From: Crotophaga sulcirostris
Taxonomy: Eukaryota > Chordata > Aves > Cuculiformes > Crotophagidae
DNA: 64,000 nucleotides
Reading direction: 5' to 3'
Assembly: GCA_013397455.1 (NCBI GenBank)
Contig: VYZB01000214.1
Location: 1,253,238-1,317,237 of the forward strand
Shown here: piece by piece, positions 23,601 to 34,650 of the stretch
How the letters are laid out: each line of letters starts with the position of its first letter
Position numbering within the stretch: the first letter of the stretch is position 1
Position numbers and translations under genes: made by a program
Notes under the pieces: model-generated
Told to the model about the DNA's origin: nothing
Database searches by the model: none
What the model saw: only the letters and a program-made list of their open reading frames with translations

Positions 23601-25220
23601 GATTCTGTTGCTTCATAATTCTACAAGTGAAATTATAATCAACTACACATTATTAGGTTAAAAAATGAAGTAACTTAATATTTTGTGACCCTTGTTCAAA
23701 CAGGGTTATGCAAGGTGATATAAAACTCCAGATGTGTGCTCTGCAGCTAATGGAACGTGGACTGTGGAATCCAACCTCTGAGTCCATCTCAACAGAGCAC
23801 CAGTCCCAGATGTCACTCTACAATTGGGCAATTGTTTAAAAGAGTCTCTGGCCTGGAAACCCGGGACTGGACGAAATGGACCAGTTCAGCCACTCCATCC
23901 TTGCTCTCTTGAAGTGTGCAACATAGTGATAGGAGGTGTTGCTTGCTCGTGTTGCTCCAGCTTGCAAATGAATTCCTCTTGATGAAGGAGAGGAAAATTC
24001 AATAAAGACTTAATGAGGGACATAACCCAACATCCTCAGAAAGAACCTCTCACATGAGTAAAACTCATACTCCTGATGTTGCATCAGAAAATGTCTCTAC
24101 ACACTCAGTGAGACAGCAGAAATGTTTAGTTCTGCAAGTTCTGGTTTTGAATAATGTTGTATAGACGGATGTCAAAGGCAAGGAGAGCACCAAACCTGTT
24201 CTCAACCCACCTCCTCCTCCTGGAACTGCAGCTGCAGGGCTCTGAGAGCCTCCTGCCTCCAGGTAACAACCTGCCCTCCAGAACGCTGGGACAGCAACCA
24301 GGGGTGTGGTGTGGTTCTGAGCAGCAGGGCAGTGCAGGCTGAAGAAAGCAGAAGGTGTAAGTCACCCGTAAGGGCACTGGGCAGGCTTTTAGTGCTATGA
24401 AGGGAGGTTAACCCATACAGCTTTGCAAATTCCTGCACATTTCAAAATTCTTCTGCAATTGTGCATTTTTCACTAGATAGCAGTCAAATTCCTTGGCTGG
24501 TTTTGTCAGGAAAACATCCTAACAACCTAAACCCTCTCTTTTTTACCATCTCCTGATCACAGATTCTTTTCTTTTGCCAAGGGGCACACAAATAAAGCAT
24601 CCCACACCAGGGCAGATGTTGAGCTGTTTCCTGACACAGCTCTTCTGGGACTCTTGTGCTGCACTCCCAAGCACCCATTCATTTAAATACTGCAAGGCGA
24701 GAGCAGTTGTAGGAGACAGAAAATTTCTGTTCAAACCAGCAAGGCAATTGAAGGCCTTCCCTGCACAAAACGTCAGTGTGCATTCATGCTTCAGAGGGGC
24801 TTCAGAGTTTGCTACAAATTTAGTGGTAAATTCAGCTCGAATGAAGGTTGATTAAAGCTCCCAGATAATTACTCGTTTAACTGCAGAGCGTGTGCTCAAG
24901 GAGAAGTGTTGCAAAGTTTTCTAAAGGTTGGAAAGCCCAGTGCCTCAGCCGGAGCTGCCAAGTGCACGGATGTGCCAAGTGGAGCAGCGTAATGATATCA
25001 GTAACAGTAATTATACAGGCAGGGAAGCAAACACTCTCCCCATACAACTGCAAATATGCTGCAGCCTTGCAACAGCATCTCTGTGCCTGCGCCTCTAACG
25101 GGAGCTTGGCCAAGGCTGAATTTACAAGTGGACTCTTTCTTAGGCTCCTGTGTTTAAGTTTACCCTTCCCTCCTCCCTCGCCCCTTGGTTGTTTAGCTAA
25201 GGGCTTACGGCAGTGATGTG
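20631..25220. other. Long unique stretch, no gene recognised
   Basis: About 4.6 kb without a recognisable gene or transposon. A 14-base A run is at 22885-22898, followed within 6 bases by a T run. The parts at 22330-22580 and 24840-25050 combine isolated CpGs, TAAT/ATTA words and low repetitiveness, as conserved non-coding DNA often does, but nothing proves it. The open frame at 21604-22059 (+, 151 codons) has no recognisable domain. Confidence 0.6.
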
Positions 25221-25614
25221 AATCTTTAGTCTGAAGAAGAGGAGGCTCAGGGGAGACCTTAGTGCTCTCTACAACTACCTGAAAGGAGGTTGTAGTCAGG
25301 CAGGGGTTGGTCTCTTCTCTCAGGTGACCAGTGACAGAACTAGAGGACATGGACTCAAGCTTTGTCAGGGAAAGTTTAGACTTGATGTTAGGAAAAAGTT
25401 CTTCACTGAAAGGGTGATTGGCCATGGGAATGCGCTGCCCGGGGAGGTGGTGGAGTCACCAACCCTGGAGGTGTTTAAGGGGAGACTGGATGAGGCACTC
25501 AGTGCCATGGTTTAGATGCTGGGTTGGTGTTAGTGTTAGGTTATAGGTTGGACTCGATCATCTCAGAGGTCCTTTCCAACCTTGTGATACTGTGAAACTC
25601 TGAAACTGTGAATC
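25221..25614 (+). mobile_element. CR1 LINE fragment, GATACTGT-tailed type
   Basis: CR1 3' end of about 390 bp, the same subgroup as 4411-5382. It has AGGCTCAGGGGAGACCTTAG, CTACAACTACCTGAAAGGAG and the 3' UTR landmarks CCATGGTTTAGATGCTGG and GGTTGGACTCGATCATCTCA. It ends in GTGATACTGTGAAACTCTGA with further decayed units. Confidence 0.95.
25228..25515 (+). pseudogene. CR1 ORF2, last 95 codons, still open
   Basis: The extreme C-terminus of the CR1 ORF2 protein, uninterrupted from the [16 protein letters not shown] segment to the natural stop (…[12 protein letters not shown] at 25513-25515). It contains no catalytic residues and has no start of its own, so it is a dead fragment. It shows what the family's C-terminus looks like and reveals the premature stop in the 4.5 kb copy. 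Confidence 0.88.
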
Positions 25615-26533
25615 AGGGCCTGGCTCTGCTGAAGGCAGTGTGGACCCATCACTCTGCATGAGCTGAGCATCTCTCCTCAGGTGCTTATAAAATAAACTGC
25701 TCACTTGCCCAGGGAGGGTTGAGAGCCAGGATGGTGAGACAAATTCAGATCGAGTGTTTGCCTCTCCCACCACACTGTGCAGAGACGGATGGCTGAATCT
25801 GATCTCACCTGGACCAAGGGTGATGCTGAAATGCAGGATTAATTTAGTAAGGAAACAACCTTCTCTGCATCCATAACTTTGGGATCTCTCACCTAACTCC
25901 ACACCAGTCCATTATTTTGAGAGTCGTTTCTGACACAGGATCCAAAGCATCACCATGAGGGTGATGCACTCCTAAACAAGCCAACAGCTTGTGCATCTAC
26001 CATGATTCAGTGTTTTGGCTTACCAATGTGTTGAGCAAAACAGAGCCTAAGCTTGCTGCTGGCGGCACTCCTCCATAAAAGATCCACGGAGTTCACAGGC
26101 AACTGTCCCAAAGGAAGAACTGCCCTGGTGGTGTGGGATTAGGTGGGTGGAGTAATTGTCCTAGGCACTGTATCATTACTACAATTTCCAGGCCATCACA
26201 AATAGCACTTAGGGTCATTTCTCTCCTATTAGAGTGGAACTGGGGGATACAGGGGTCTAAGCCAGGCATTGGGCCATGCTGTACAGCCCAGAGCGGTTGA
26301 GTTTATTAGCATACAAATTGTAGGCTTTCCAAAGTTGTCTTCAAAATGCCCCTAAATACAGCCAGCTCTAACTAGGGAGCTAAAAATTTTAACCTAATTA
26401 TCACCCAGACTTGTTTACATTATGTGAGTTTGTATGAAAGCTTGTTCACTCCTTAAGTCCGTTATTTGTCTGAAAATCAAACACAAGAATTAGCTTTGAC
26501 ATTATATGTTGAGCTGAGTCCTGTTATTTCATT
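25615..26533. other. Unique sequence
   Basis: No gene is recognised. The segment 25909-25980 shows weak similarity to 27123-27212. Other short frames on the - strand (25558-25902) overlap the CR1 end and have no recognisable product. Confidence 0.6.
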
Positions 26534-26940
26534 CACAGAATGGAATCGCAAAGGTTGGAAAAGACCTCTAAGCTCATCCAGTCCAACTGTCAGCCCGACA
26601 CCACCGTGCCTGCTAAACCATGTCCCAGAGTGCCACAGCTACACAGTTTTTGAACCCCTCTAGGGATGGAGACTCCACCACTGCCCTGGGCAGCCTCTGC
26701 CAGTGCTTCACCACTCTTTCAGTAAAGACATTTTTCCAAACATCTAACCTAAACCTTCCCTGGCACAACTTGAGGCCATTTCCTCTTGTCTTATAGCTTG
26801 TTACCTTGGAGAAGAGACCAATACCCACCTCACCACAACCTCCTTTCCCAGAGTTGCAGAGAGCAATGAGATCTCCCTTCAGTCTCCTCCAGGCTAAACC
26901 ATCCCTCAGGCACTTCTCATAAGACTTTGTCACCACTATC
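26534..26940 (-). mobile_element. CR1 LINE fragment, second group
   Basis: About 400 bp of CR1 on the - strand. The tail is reduced to CACAGAATGGAATC at 26534. The body shows GCCTGCTAAACCATGTCCCA and CTGGCACAACTTGAGGCCAT, marks of the group also found at 38009, 38970, 41277 and 61101. The ORF2 C-terminus is open over 26613-26936 (107 codons ending ...VALWDMV), although a small deletion and substitutions make it a fossil. Confidence 0.93.
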
Positions 26941-28794
26941 TCTCCCTCTATTTGCCAAGCTCAATCTCTCTCTAACTGATGAGGTCTTTAATGCCATGCA
27001 CTGGGATATAAATGCCGCTAAAGTAAAGAGCAGATGAAGTTTCTGGTTATAGGAAAACTACCTGAAGGTCCTTACCTGCTAAGATGACTGACTCCATTAG
27101 GTAATTTGGCTCCATTCACGGCCCATTGTTTTAAGAATAGTTCCTGATATAGGGGGCAAAGTAGCAAAGTATCCTTTACCTGTGCTACTAAGGTGATGCA
27201 TTCTTAAAAATACCTAGGATGGAATAATGGAGTGTACCTGCAGGGATTTGGGAGTGCAAGGACCCTATGCTGAAAGTTTGGGGTTTGTTCCTCAAATAAC
27301 TACGAATAGTTTCACAGCTGAAAAATACACCTATTTTAGAATGCATTAATCCTGTTTTGGAGAATTCCACCTTCCTTCCTTGACTCTAGGAAGATGAGAG
27401 AGGTAGAAAGATAAAATTAGGTGATGTATTTGATGGTGAGCTACTCCGTACAACGAGGGGGGTGCAGCACAGGCTGTGGGGCTGAAGGGAAAAAGAAGGT
27501 GAGTCTCTAAGTGAGCAGAGCTTTGGCTTCTGCTGATCAGTTGATGCCATTATTTTTGGGGCGTAAAGCTACCAAAGGGGTGGAAGCTGATTTAATTGGG
27601 AAGAGGGAAAGCTCAGCCTTCCTGGGCAGAGTAGCTGCTACCAACAGAACCGTAGTGACTGACCTTTAATAATGACTGGGTTTTCCTTTCCAGGGCTTAT
27701 GGAGGCTCCTCAATGAGTCTTCAGTGCTTCCACTGGGCCCCGTTTTCAGTTTCCCACAGGATAAAGGAAGCCTTCTCCTCGTGTAATGAATGTTTACCCG
27801 AGGGTGCTGATACCACCAGAGTCTGTCACTGCAGGATCAAATCCAGAGCTGCACAGCCTCTGATAAAAAGGCCAGATGTGCCACTTTAATTAATGTAATT
27901 TGCTAAACACTGCAGCAATTAAGTGCAACACGATAGCGCAGTAATCTTTGGGACCAGGAAGTGCCATGCCCAAGGCATCCCCAGCTGTCCCAGCTTTCTT
28001 TTCTACTCTGCCATCTTCATAAATTTAGAAATTTAAAGGATTTGCAGAGGAGTCCAGACATCAAATAAAGAAGGAGATTTCAAGCGTGCAGGGGAATGGA
28101 AAAGGAGGGTGAGGGACTGTGCACCTACAGGTGGTTTGGACAGAGATCTGTGATGTGAAGGGTGACAGTTCATATACACCCAGGAGCACATGCACACGTT
28201 CAATCAGAAACAAACACAGCCTCGCATGAACACCAAGAGACACAAACAAACGTGTATAGGAGCTGAGACTACCAGTACCACAGACAGAACAAACACGCAC
28301 TCAGGGTGTTGCACAAACACCCTGTAACACAGTCTCACACACCTCCAGTACTAAGCAGGCATCAGCAGCAGGCTGAGCACCCACCCTCACCCCTTCCCTT
28401 CCTCAAACACAGGGGTCATCCCTCGTTGCCTGTTTGCCTGTGAATCTTCCCTATTCATTCTGTATAAGTTCATGCAGGAGATATTAAAGCTCCAAAGTTT
28501 CTTTTTCAGACACAAAAATCCTCTGGGACTTTGCTACTTAAGAACTAGGGGAAGTGAAAAAGAAGCACAATAATGAGGGCAAAATGAAGAAGTTTCTTTA
28601 AAAGCTCCCAGGTTTCAAGGAAAGTGATGGTAAATTAGAGATGTGTGATAGATGGGTTAATTTCCTTAACTGACAACCCAGACAGCTCGGTACAAAAAAA
28701 AGTAATGTTTGGGTTTGATTTCTGTTCCCCCTCACATCCTGCCGTAAGTCTAGAGGGGGTGTGTGTTTGCACACTTAGAGTAGGGACGGTGCTT
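26941..28794. other. Unique sequence with possible homeodomain motifs and a hairpin
   Basis: No gene is recognised. Positions 27123-27212 resemble 25909-25980 weakly. TTAATTAA (27886-27893) and TTAAGTG (27919-27925) sit 26 bp apart in an A+T-rich patch. A perfect 9-bp stem with a 5-base loop is at 28302-28324. The region 28170-28350 is CA-rich. Confidence 0.6.
28302..28324. repeat. Perfect 9-bp inverted repeat with 5-base loop
   Basis: CAGGGTGTT (28302-28310), loop GCACA, AACACCCTG (28316-28324). It lacks a trailing T tract and no gene lies beside it, so I do not call it a terminator or a microRNA; the stem is too short for a pre-miRNA. Confidence 0.85.
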
Positions 28795-29200
28795 GACGGG
28801 CTGCGAGAGTTCAGGTGTTTCAACCTGGAGAAGAGAAGGCTGAGGGGAGACCTTAGAGCAGCCTCCAGTGCTGAAAGGGGCTCCAGGAAAGCTGGGGAGG
28901 GGCTGATGATCAGGGAGTGCAGGGACAGGACAAGGGGGAAAGGTTTTAAACTGAAAGAGGGGAGACTGAGATGAGAACATAGGAAGAAATGTTTTCCTGT
29001 GAGTGTGGGGAGGCCCTGGCCCAGGTTGCCCAGAGCAGTGGTGGCTGCTCCATCCCTGGAGGTGTTCCAGGCCAGGTTGGATGGGGCTTGGAGCCCTCTG
29101 ATCCAGTGGGAGGAGTCCCTGCCCATGGCAGGGGTTGGAACTGGATGGGCTTTGAGATCCATTCCAACCCAAACCATTCCATGACTCTACGATTCTGTGT
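28795..29200 (+). mobile_element. CR1 LINE fragment, common group
   Basis: About 405 bp of CR1 3' end. It runs from 'gacgggctgcgagagtt' (family form 'gacaggctgagagagtt') through CAACCTGGAGAAGAGAAGGC and CCCATGGCAGGGGTTGGAAC to a CCATGACTCTACGATTCTGT tail. It is one of the better preserved common-group copies, and long frames on the - strand here are its antisense shadow. Confidence 0.96.
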
Positions 29201-29515
29201 TGTTTTTACACTCTAATGCACACATCTCTCTACCATCCACCAATCAAACTGTCTGGAAAAGGGAAAGCACAATTAGAAAAAGAATTTTGAACAAAGTTAT
29301 TGTTTTTTTCAGGTTTAAACTGTTCTCCTCCTCTCCCCGAATGCCTCCACAATCAAGTTATCAAATAGATTTCCTCTTTTTAGAGGGGAAGTTTTTCTAT
29401 GTCAGAAAAGCAAATAGGGTGGGGAAAATTGGGGGGGAAATGGTGAAAACAGGGTTTTTCCCTAACATCCACAGTAAATGCAAGGCCAGTATCTCTGGAG
29501 GGAGGCAGAGATTAT

Positions 29516-29553
29516 TGGTACCACTGAGGACATGACTGGTACCACTGAGGACA
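29516..29553. repeat. Tandem duplication, period 21
   Basis: TGGTACCACTGAGGACA occurs at 29516-29532 and again, perfectly, at 29537-29553, separated by TGAC. Both copies carry a KpnI-type GGTACC. It looks like a recent small duplication. Confidence 0.9.
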
Positions 29554-30467
29554 GTGTCTCTGCAGTGTTGAACCAAAGCAACGGGTTCTGAGATGAAGCA
29601 GTGCCTGATCATGTCCTGCCCCTGCTACCATGAGAGCAGGAAGGTTAATAGTGCTCTTAAGTGACATTTCTAAGGCAATGGATTTTTTTACACTCTTCCC
29701 ATAGAAAGCAAAATCTGCTTAACTAAAATGTTTTGCAAAATCTTGTTGAAGGAACTTTATGAGAAGATATGGCTTAAAGTCCCCTTTCTAATCCCTGCAT
29801 GTATTTTCTGTGTTCTAAAGCCATACAGCACTGTGTTCTACACGAGATTTAGTTAAAATTCTCAGCTCAAAATGGAATCTGAATCCACGTTTACTCCAGT
29901 CCAGATAAACAAGACCCCACTCCTTTGCCTTTAGGGCTCAAAGGTTGGGTTGTCCTTCCTCACCTTCCAGGAACATCCATGGGGCAGTTCTCCAGAAATG
30001 ATCTAGCCTATTGTTTTGAGTCCCTCCAGGAGAATGGGCTTTGGAAGGAAAAACGGAGGCAGTGGTAGGCACGTCCATCCATGGGTGGATGAGCCCTCAG
30101 CTGGCCTGTTGGACTGAATTTTTGTGAGGACTTGGCTGGAGCAGCGCCTTGCTTCAGCTTCACAGCAGGGCAGCACCAACGTAACCTCTGTACAGATCAA
30201 GTAACAGAACCTTGATTGCACCAACCACAAAAGGAGTGTCTACAGGTACAGCAGCAGGGACTGAAATGTAATCTTGACTTAGGTGTTGAAACTCCCTTAA
30301 GGCAATCCTCAATCCTCTTTTGCACATGGTTTTCAGCATCCTTGAAACAGGAAGTAAGACCCTGCAGGCCACTTACTCCCATTGTAAAGGCTCTTTTGGA
30401 CCAGGGTGATTGTTTGTTAACAGAAAGGGTGCAGGTCTGTCTTGTGAAGGAAAGGGAGGGGGGGAGC

Positions 30468-30490
30468 GAGTGAGTGAGTGAGTGTGTGTG
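30468..30490 (+). repeat. GAGT/GT short tandem repeat
   Basis: About four GAGT units followed by GT units. It is preceded by a G-rich stretch (30454-30464). Confidence 0.85.
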
Positions 30491-32460
30491 TCTCTGCTCA
30501 TGCAAGGACCTTGTGCAGAACTCAGAAGTAAACCCCCAGACTGACTTCTAAATCTTAAATCTGCAAAGTCTTTTCTACACTGCCACAGTAGTTTCAGGGA
30601 AATGTTGTCTTTCAAGTTGGGTAGGAAATTAAAGGAAATTAATATGCTACTCAACAAGATTAATTAATTAGCTAATGTGCATACATCACTTAGGAATGGT
30701 AAAGCCCTGTATAACATTTTGTGTCTGAGGAAATATGGTCTAAAGTGGTTCAATTCCAGTCCAGTAAAACTACCATCGATTAGGGAGGTTGATCTGGAGA
30801 GTCAGGCGCAGGGAGGGAAGTGGCGCCAGAGGCCATCGGGTAATCACGAGATGGAACAAAAAGCTGCCATCTCCAAGATGAAGGACTCCAGATTACAAGA
30901 CCATAAAACACAGGAGTCCATAAAGTTTCTGAGTTCTGAAGGCATGCCTTAAAAGTTAATATCGTGCAATAGCACAGCCATAACAACAAGTCACCTGGAG
31001 CCATTTATTATTCATTGAGAGTCACCCTCACTGCACACAGACCAAAAGTCCTTTAATGTCCCAGATACATTCTCCTTATCTAAAGAAGATTTACAGGAAT
31101 ATTACTACATCTTAAGGAAACGCCAATCAATTACTTTAACATTAATTTCTGCCATTTTAATAACTCTCCCAAGGTACAGACTGACCATGTTTAATGGTGT
31201 AACTGTTAAGCTGCAAGAGATGTTGTTTCCCTCTTCGGAACTCGACGTAGTGTCAGTTGTGCTGTCGATAACAGCTGTGTAGTACGATTAGAGTTGTATG
31301 TTAAATGGCCATGTATTTCATATTATAGGCCTGTTTTATGCCTCTAAACATCCTCTGGATACCTTTCTACGTGCTATTCTGTGTACAGAGGACTGACTTG
31401 GCATGAAATTCATCATGGTTCAATTTTAACTAAAGGGCATTAGGTGCTGACATCCTCCTGAAGTATGATAGAGACTGGGTGCTTCATTGTTTTGAGCTCT
31501 GAAAAATCACCCTCCCTTCGAAGTGCAGCTTTCAATGCTTTTAAATTACAGCTGACTGCTTGTCTTCTCTTGGTTGTTTAGAACAGATTGGTTTCTTTTT
31601 TTCAAGCAAACCAATATATTATATTAAAAACCCCAAAGAAAATACCCTTAGGTGACTTTGAAAATCCAACCCCAAATAGATCACAGTGCTTCTTCAGGAG
31701 GCACCTTGTATCTCTGAGATACACTTTACCATTTGACTCAGTATCCAGTATCCATCTATCTCTACATTTATCTCACGCATCAATGGAGCAGCTCTTTCCT
31801 TAACGACCACTTCTGCATTGCCTTCTCCAGCACCCTTTTGCAGCAGGACTTCCCTTTGTCATTCATTAACAAATTAATCCTGCTCTCCTGGACTGCTGGA
31901 TTTCATTTCTGGCACCACCAACCAGATGTAAAGTGACAAGTGGAGTGAATAGTGGCACCTCTCCTTCCCCTAATGTATTAGGTGTCCTTCAATGAAAATG
32001 CTCTTTAAAGCAAGGAAAAACTCTCTACCAGCCCTGTGACACTGATCTGTTTTGACTCAGAGACTTGGTAAGAGCACTCTTCACAACAAAATGGTCTGTG
32101 AAAGAAAGCCAGACTAAAACATAGCAGTTGGGGGCTTCAAAAATGAAGTAGTAGGTTATGTTGCTGTTGAAGTGAATAAGCATCACTGATGGACACTTGA
32201 TGGACACTTGCTGCCTTCCTGACGTGTCTAGCCCATTCTCTGCTGCTCTTCTTAATTATCCTGACACTCTAAACTTGATCTTTTCTGAAATTTAGGGCCA
32301 AGGGTTTTCTCCTACATGGACAGTGGGTATGGATGATTTGCCACATCTTCTCAGATGGCCTGTCTTTATCTTAGCACCCTGTTCCTTCTTGTCAATAACG
32401 AACAACTACACACCATTCTTGCAGCTGAGGATTGGCCTTTAATTGCATTTACTTGTTGTC

Positions 32461-32530
32461 TTGAACTACAAGGGGACTAAATGACCTTCATCGTCCCTTC
32501 CAAGTCAAACTGTTCTATGATTCTATGATC
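32461..32530 (+). mobile_element. CR1 LINE fragment, extreme 3' end
   Basis: About 70 bp: GGGGACTAAATGACCTTCAT, CGTCCCTTCCAAGTCAAAC and the tail TTCTATGATTCTATGATC. It is a very short, 5'-truncated insertion or the remains of one. Confidence 0.85.
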
Positions 32531-34492
32531 ACTTTTGCCCTGTACCTTGTTTTTGAGAAGAGGGATCCCAAACTGGAGACACCCTGACGAGTATTGGGCA
32601 GACCAGAGGTAGGCACTGCCTCTTTGTGTAAGGGATATGGCATCTAGCGCGAATGAGAGCCCAGCCTGAGCGAATCTTGCTTGTGCCCAGGGAATGTCCC
32701 AAGCACAGAAGAGTCAGCAAACAGCACACAACCCTTCAGTGATGCAGACCCGTGTGGTGGTTGGTGTACATTTCCTGGTCAAACATTGCAGAACTGGGGA
32801 AAATTCAATCAAAGATAAGTGAAATGCTTCATTCAAACTGTGCAGCCAACTGCATTTTACTGATACATAAAATGACTGCAGGAATAGAACCTCACAACTG
32901 TTTGCACAATTGTTGATAAGGTGTCACTGGCTGCCTTCAAACCAAAAGGTGCTTTTTGTGAGTATCTAGTGACTAAAACTGTAAGAACAAGCATAAAGTG
33001 AAGGAGAGAAACATCTGCCCTTGGAAGCTGCAGTGCTTTTTGGGCTGATGCTTTGGGTTATCTAAAATTGTGTAGCTCCACTCAGTTCAAAGGAGGAGCA
33101 AGTTGGTTCACTGGAGCAGTGCTTTCTGATAAAAATCATCAGTCATCAGGAGCTGCAGGTAGAGGCAGGGGAGTTTGCTTTTCTAACTGAGATTTGGCAG
33201 GAGTCTTTTCAGACAGAGAGGAATTGAAGTTGGACATCGAGTCTTTCAAGTGAAATCTTACTGGGTGCAGAGCCGGCAGTGTTTACCTTCTGCACGCAGC
33301 GTTCAGCTTCCCAGCATTTCCCTATTTGCACAGCCTGAACAGCAAAGTGAGTGAGATGCTTCTGCTCTTCAAAGGGTCTTTTTTCTGCTTGGTTCAGTAC
33401 TTTTAAGGTGGTGGTTGCATGGTATCTCTATAGGCACCTTCTGCAATGTGAGAGTTTGATATTCAAAGGAGAAAGGGTGCTGTCTGTCTCAGACTTAATG
33501 GTGTAGAAGGTGTTGGCCAGAGCCTTGGAAAACAGTGAGAATGGAAGAAAGGTAAACGTTTTTTGGAAATTTCTCCCTAATTGTTTTCCTACTCAATCGT
33601 TTAATATTTCAAAGCTAAAAACTTTAAAATCAGTACAGAAAAAAAAAAGCACCAGTGGAGGAGAGCTGTAATATTTACTATCAAAATTTGGAATTTCGAA
33701 ACTTTAATGAGATGTAAATTATAGGAGATACCTTCAACCAGCTCTTATAGTAGAAAGAACAGTAGATTCCCTTCTAGAATGGATGCAGATGGTATCTTAT
33801 AGGTACTGCGGCTCTTCTGTTTAGCACCAAAAATTATTTTGATATGGAGCTTTTCTGCATTTTTCTCGATATAGACTTGAATCTTTAGAACCCCACTTTA
33901 AATCTTGAACTGGAAGGGATCCCAAGGTGACCAAACTAAATGTCCTCCTTAGAGAAATAAGAACTGAATTCTGCTTCTTCTGATCTCCAAATCTCCACTC
34001 AAATGAGGAAAAATCATTCAAAGTATCAATCTATCCAGAACTTGACAAACCAGTGGAAGTTCTACCATTTCCCTCCTTTTCAGTGAATTTGGTTGCCCAC
34101 AGATTTCAGAAAAGCAGGGGACACTTCCAAAGCCTTTCAGCTTTGTTGTGGTATTTGTTCTACTCTTGAAAAAAATCCTGCTGTGTTCTGCAAATGGAAC
34201 AGTTCCTACGTGCCTGAGGCCTTTCATGTCTCTCTCTGTTTAGTCCTGGGAAGCTGGCAAACTGATGGTGTTCTTGAAAAGACATTGCAGCTGCTGGAAC
34301 ATGTCAGGTGGGAAAAGTTCTTTCGGTGCTGGGTGATTCTGCAACATCTACAGACAAAGAGATGAACAGACAAATGGACTGTGTGGAAACATATTTTTTT
34401 TTTTTTTCCAATCACTGTTCCTGGATAAGGAGCATCTCTTTTTTTGAATGAGTTAATATTTTGTACCAAAGCCAGGTGCAACACTAATAACG
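32531..34492. other. Unique sequence
   Basis: No gene is recognised. A 9-base A run lies near 33640 and a 14-base T run at 34394-34407. Short open frames on both strands (33821-34365) overlap and have no recognisable product. Confidence 0.65.
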
Positions 34493-34650
34493 TATCATAG
34501 AATTGTCATGGAATGGCAGGAGTTTGGAAGGGACCTTAAAGCCCATCCAATCCCTTCCCTCTGCCACAGGCAGATACACCTTCCACTGGATCAGGGTGCT
34601 AAAAGCCCCATCCAACCTGGCACTGAACACTTCCAGGGATGACACCTCCA
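34493..34650 (-). mobile_element. CR1 LINE fragment, common group
   Basis: About 160 bp on the - strand, with a decayed tail (TATCATAGAATTGTCATGG on +), then GGAAGGGACCTTAAAGCCCA, CACTGGATCAGGGTGCTAAA and CCAACCTGGCACTGAACAC. Similarity becomes uncertain after 'ttccagggatg' at about 34640. Confidence 0.92.

Larger units (their letters stand above)
29201..32460. other. Long unique stretch with small repeats
   Basis: No gene is recognised. It holds a formal G-quadruplex motif (29417-29437), a 21-bp tandem duplication (29516-29553) and a GAGT microsatellite grading into GT (30468-30490). Positions 31220-31330 carry several isolated CpGs and a CAGCTG E-box (31272-31277) in otherwise A+T-rich DNA. 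Confidence 0.6.

Noticed and set aside
24877..25425. Open frame of 182 codons on -
   Set aside because: Its N-terminal third is antisense to the CR1 copy at 25221-25614; the rest has no recognisable domain.
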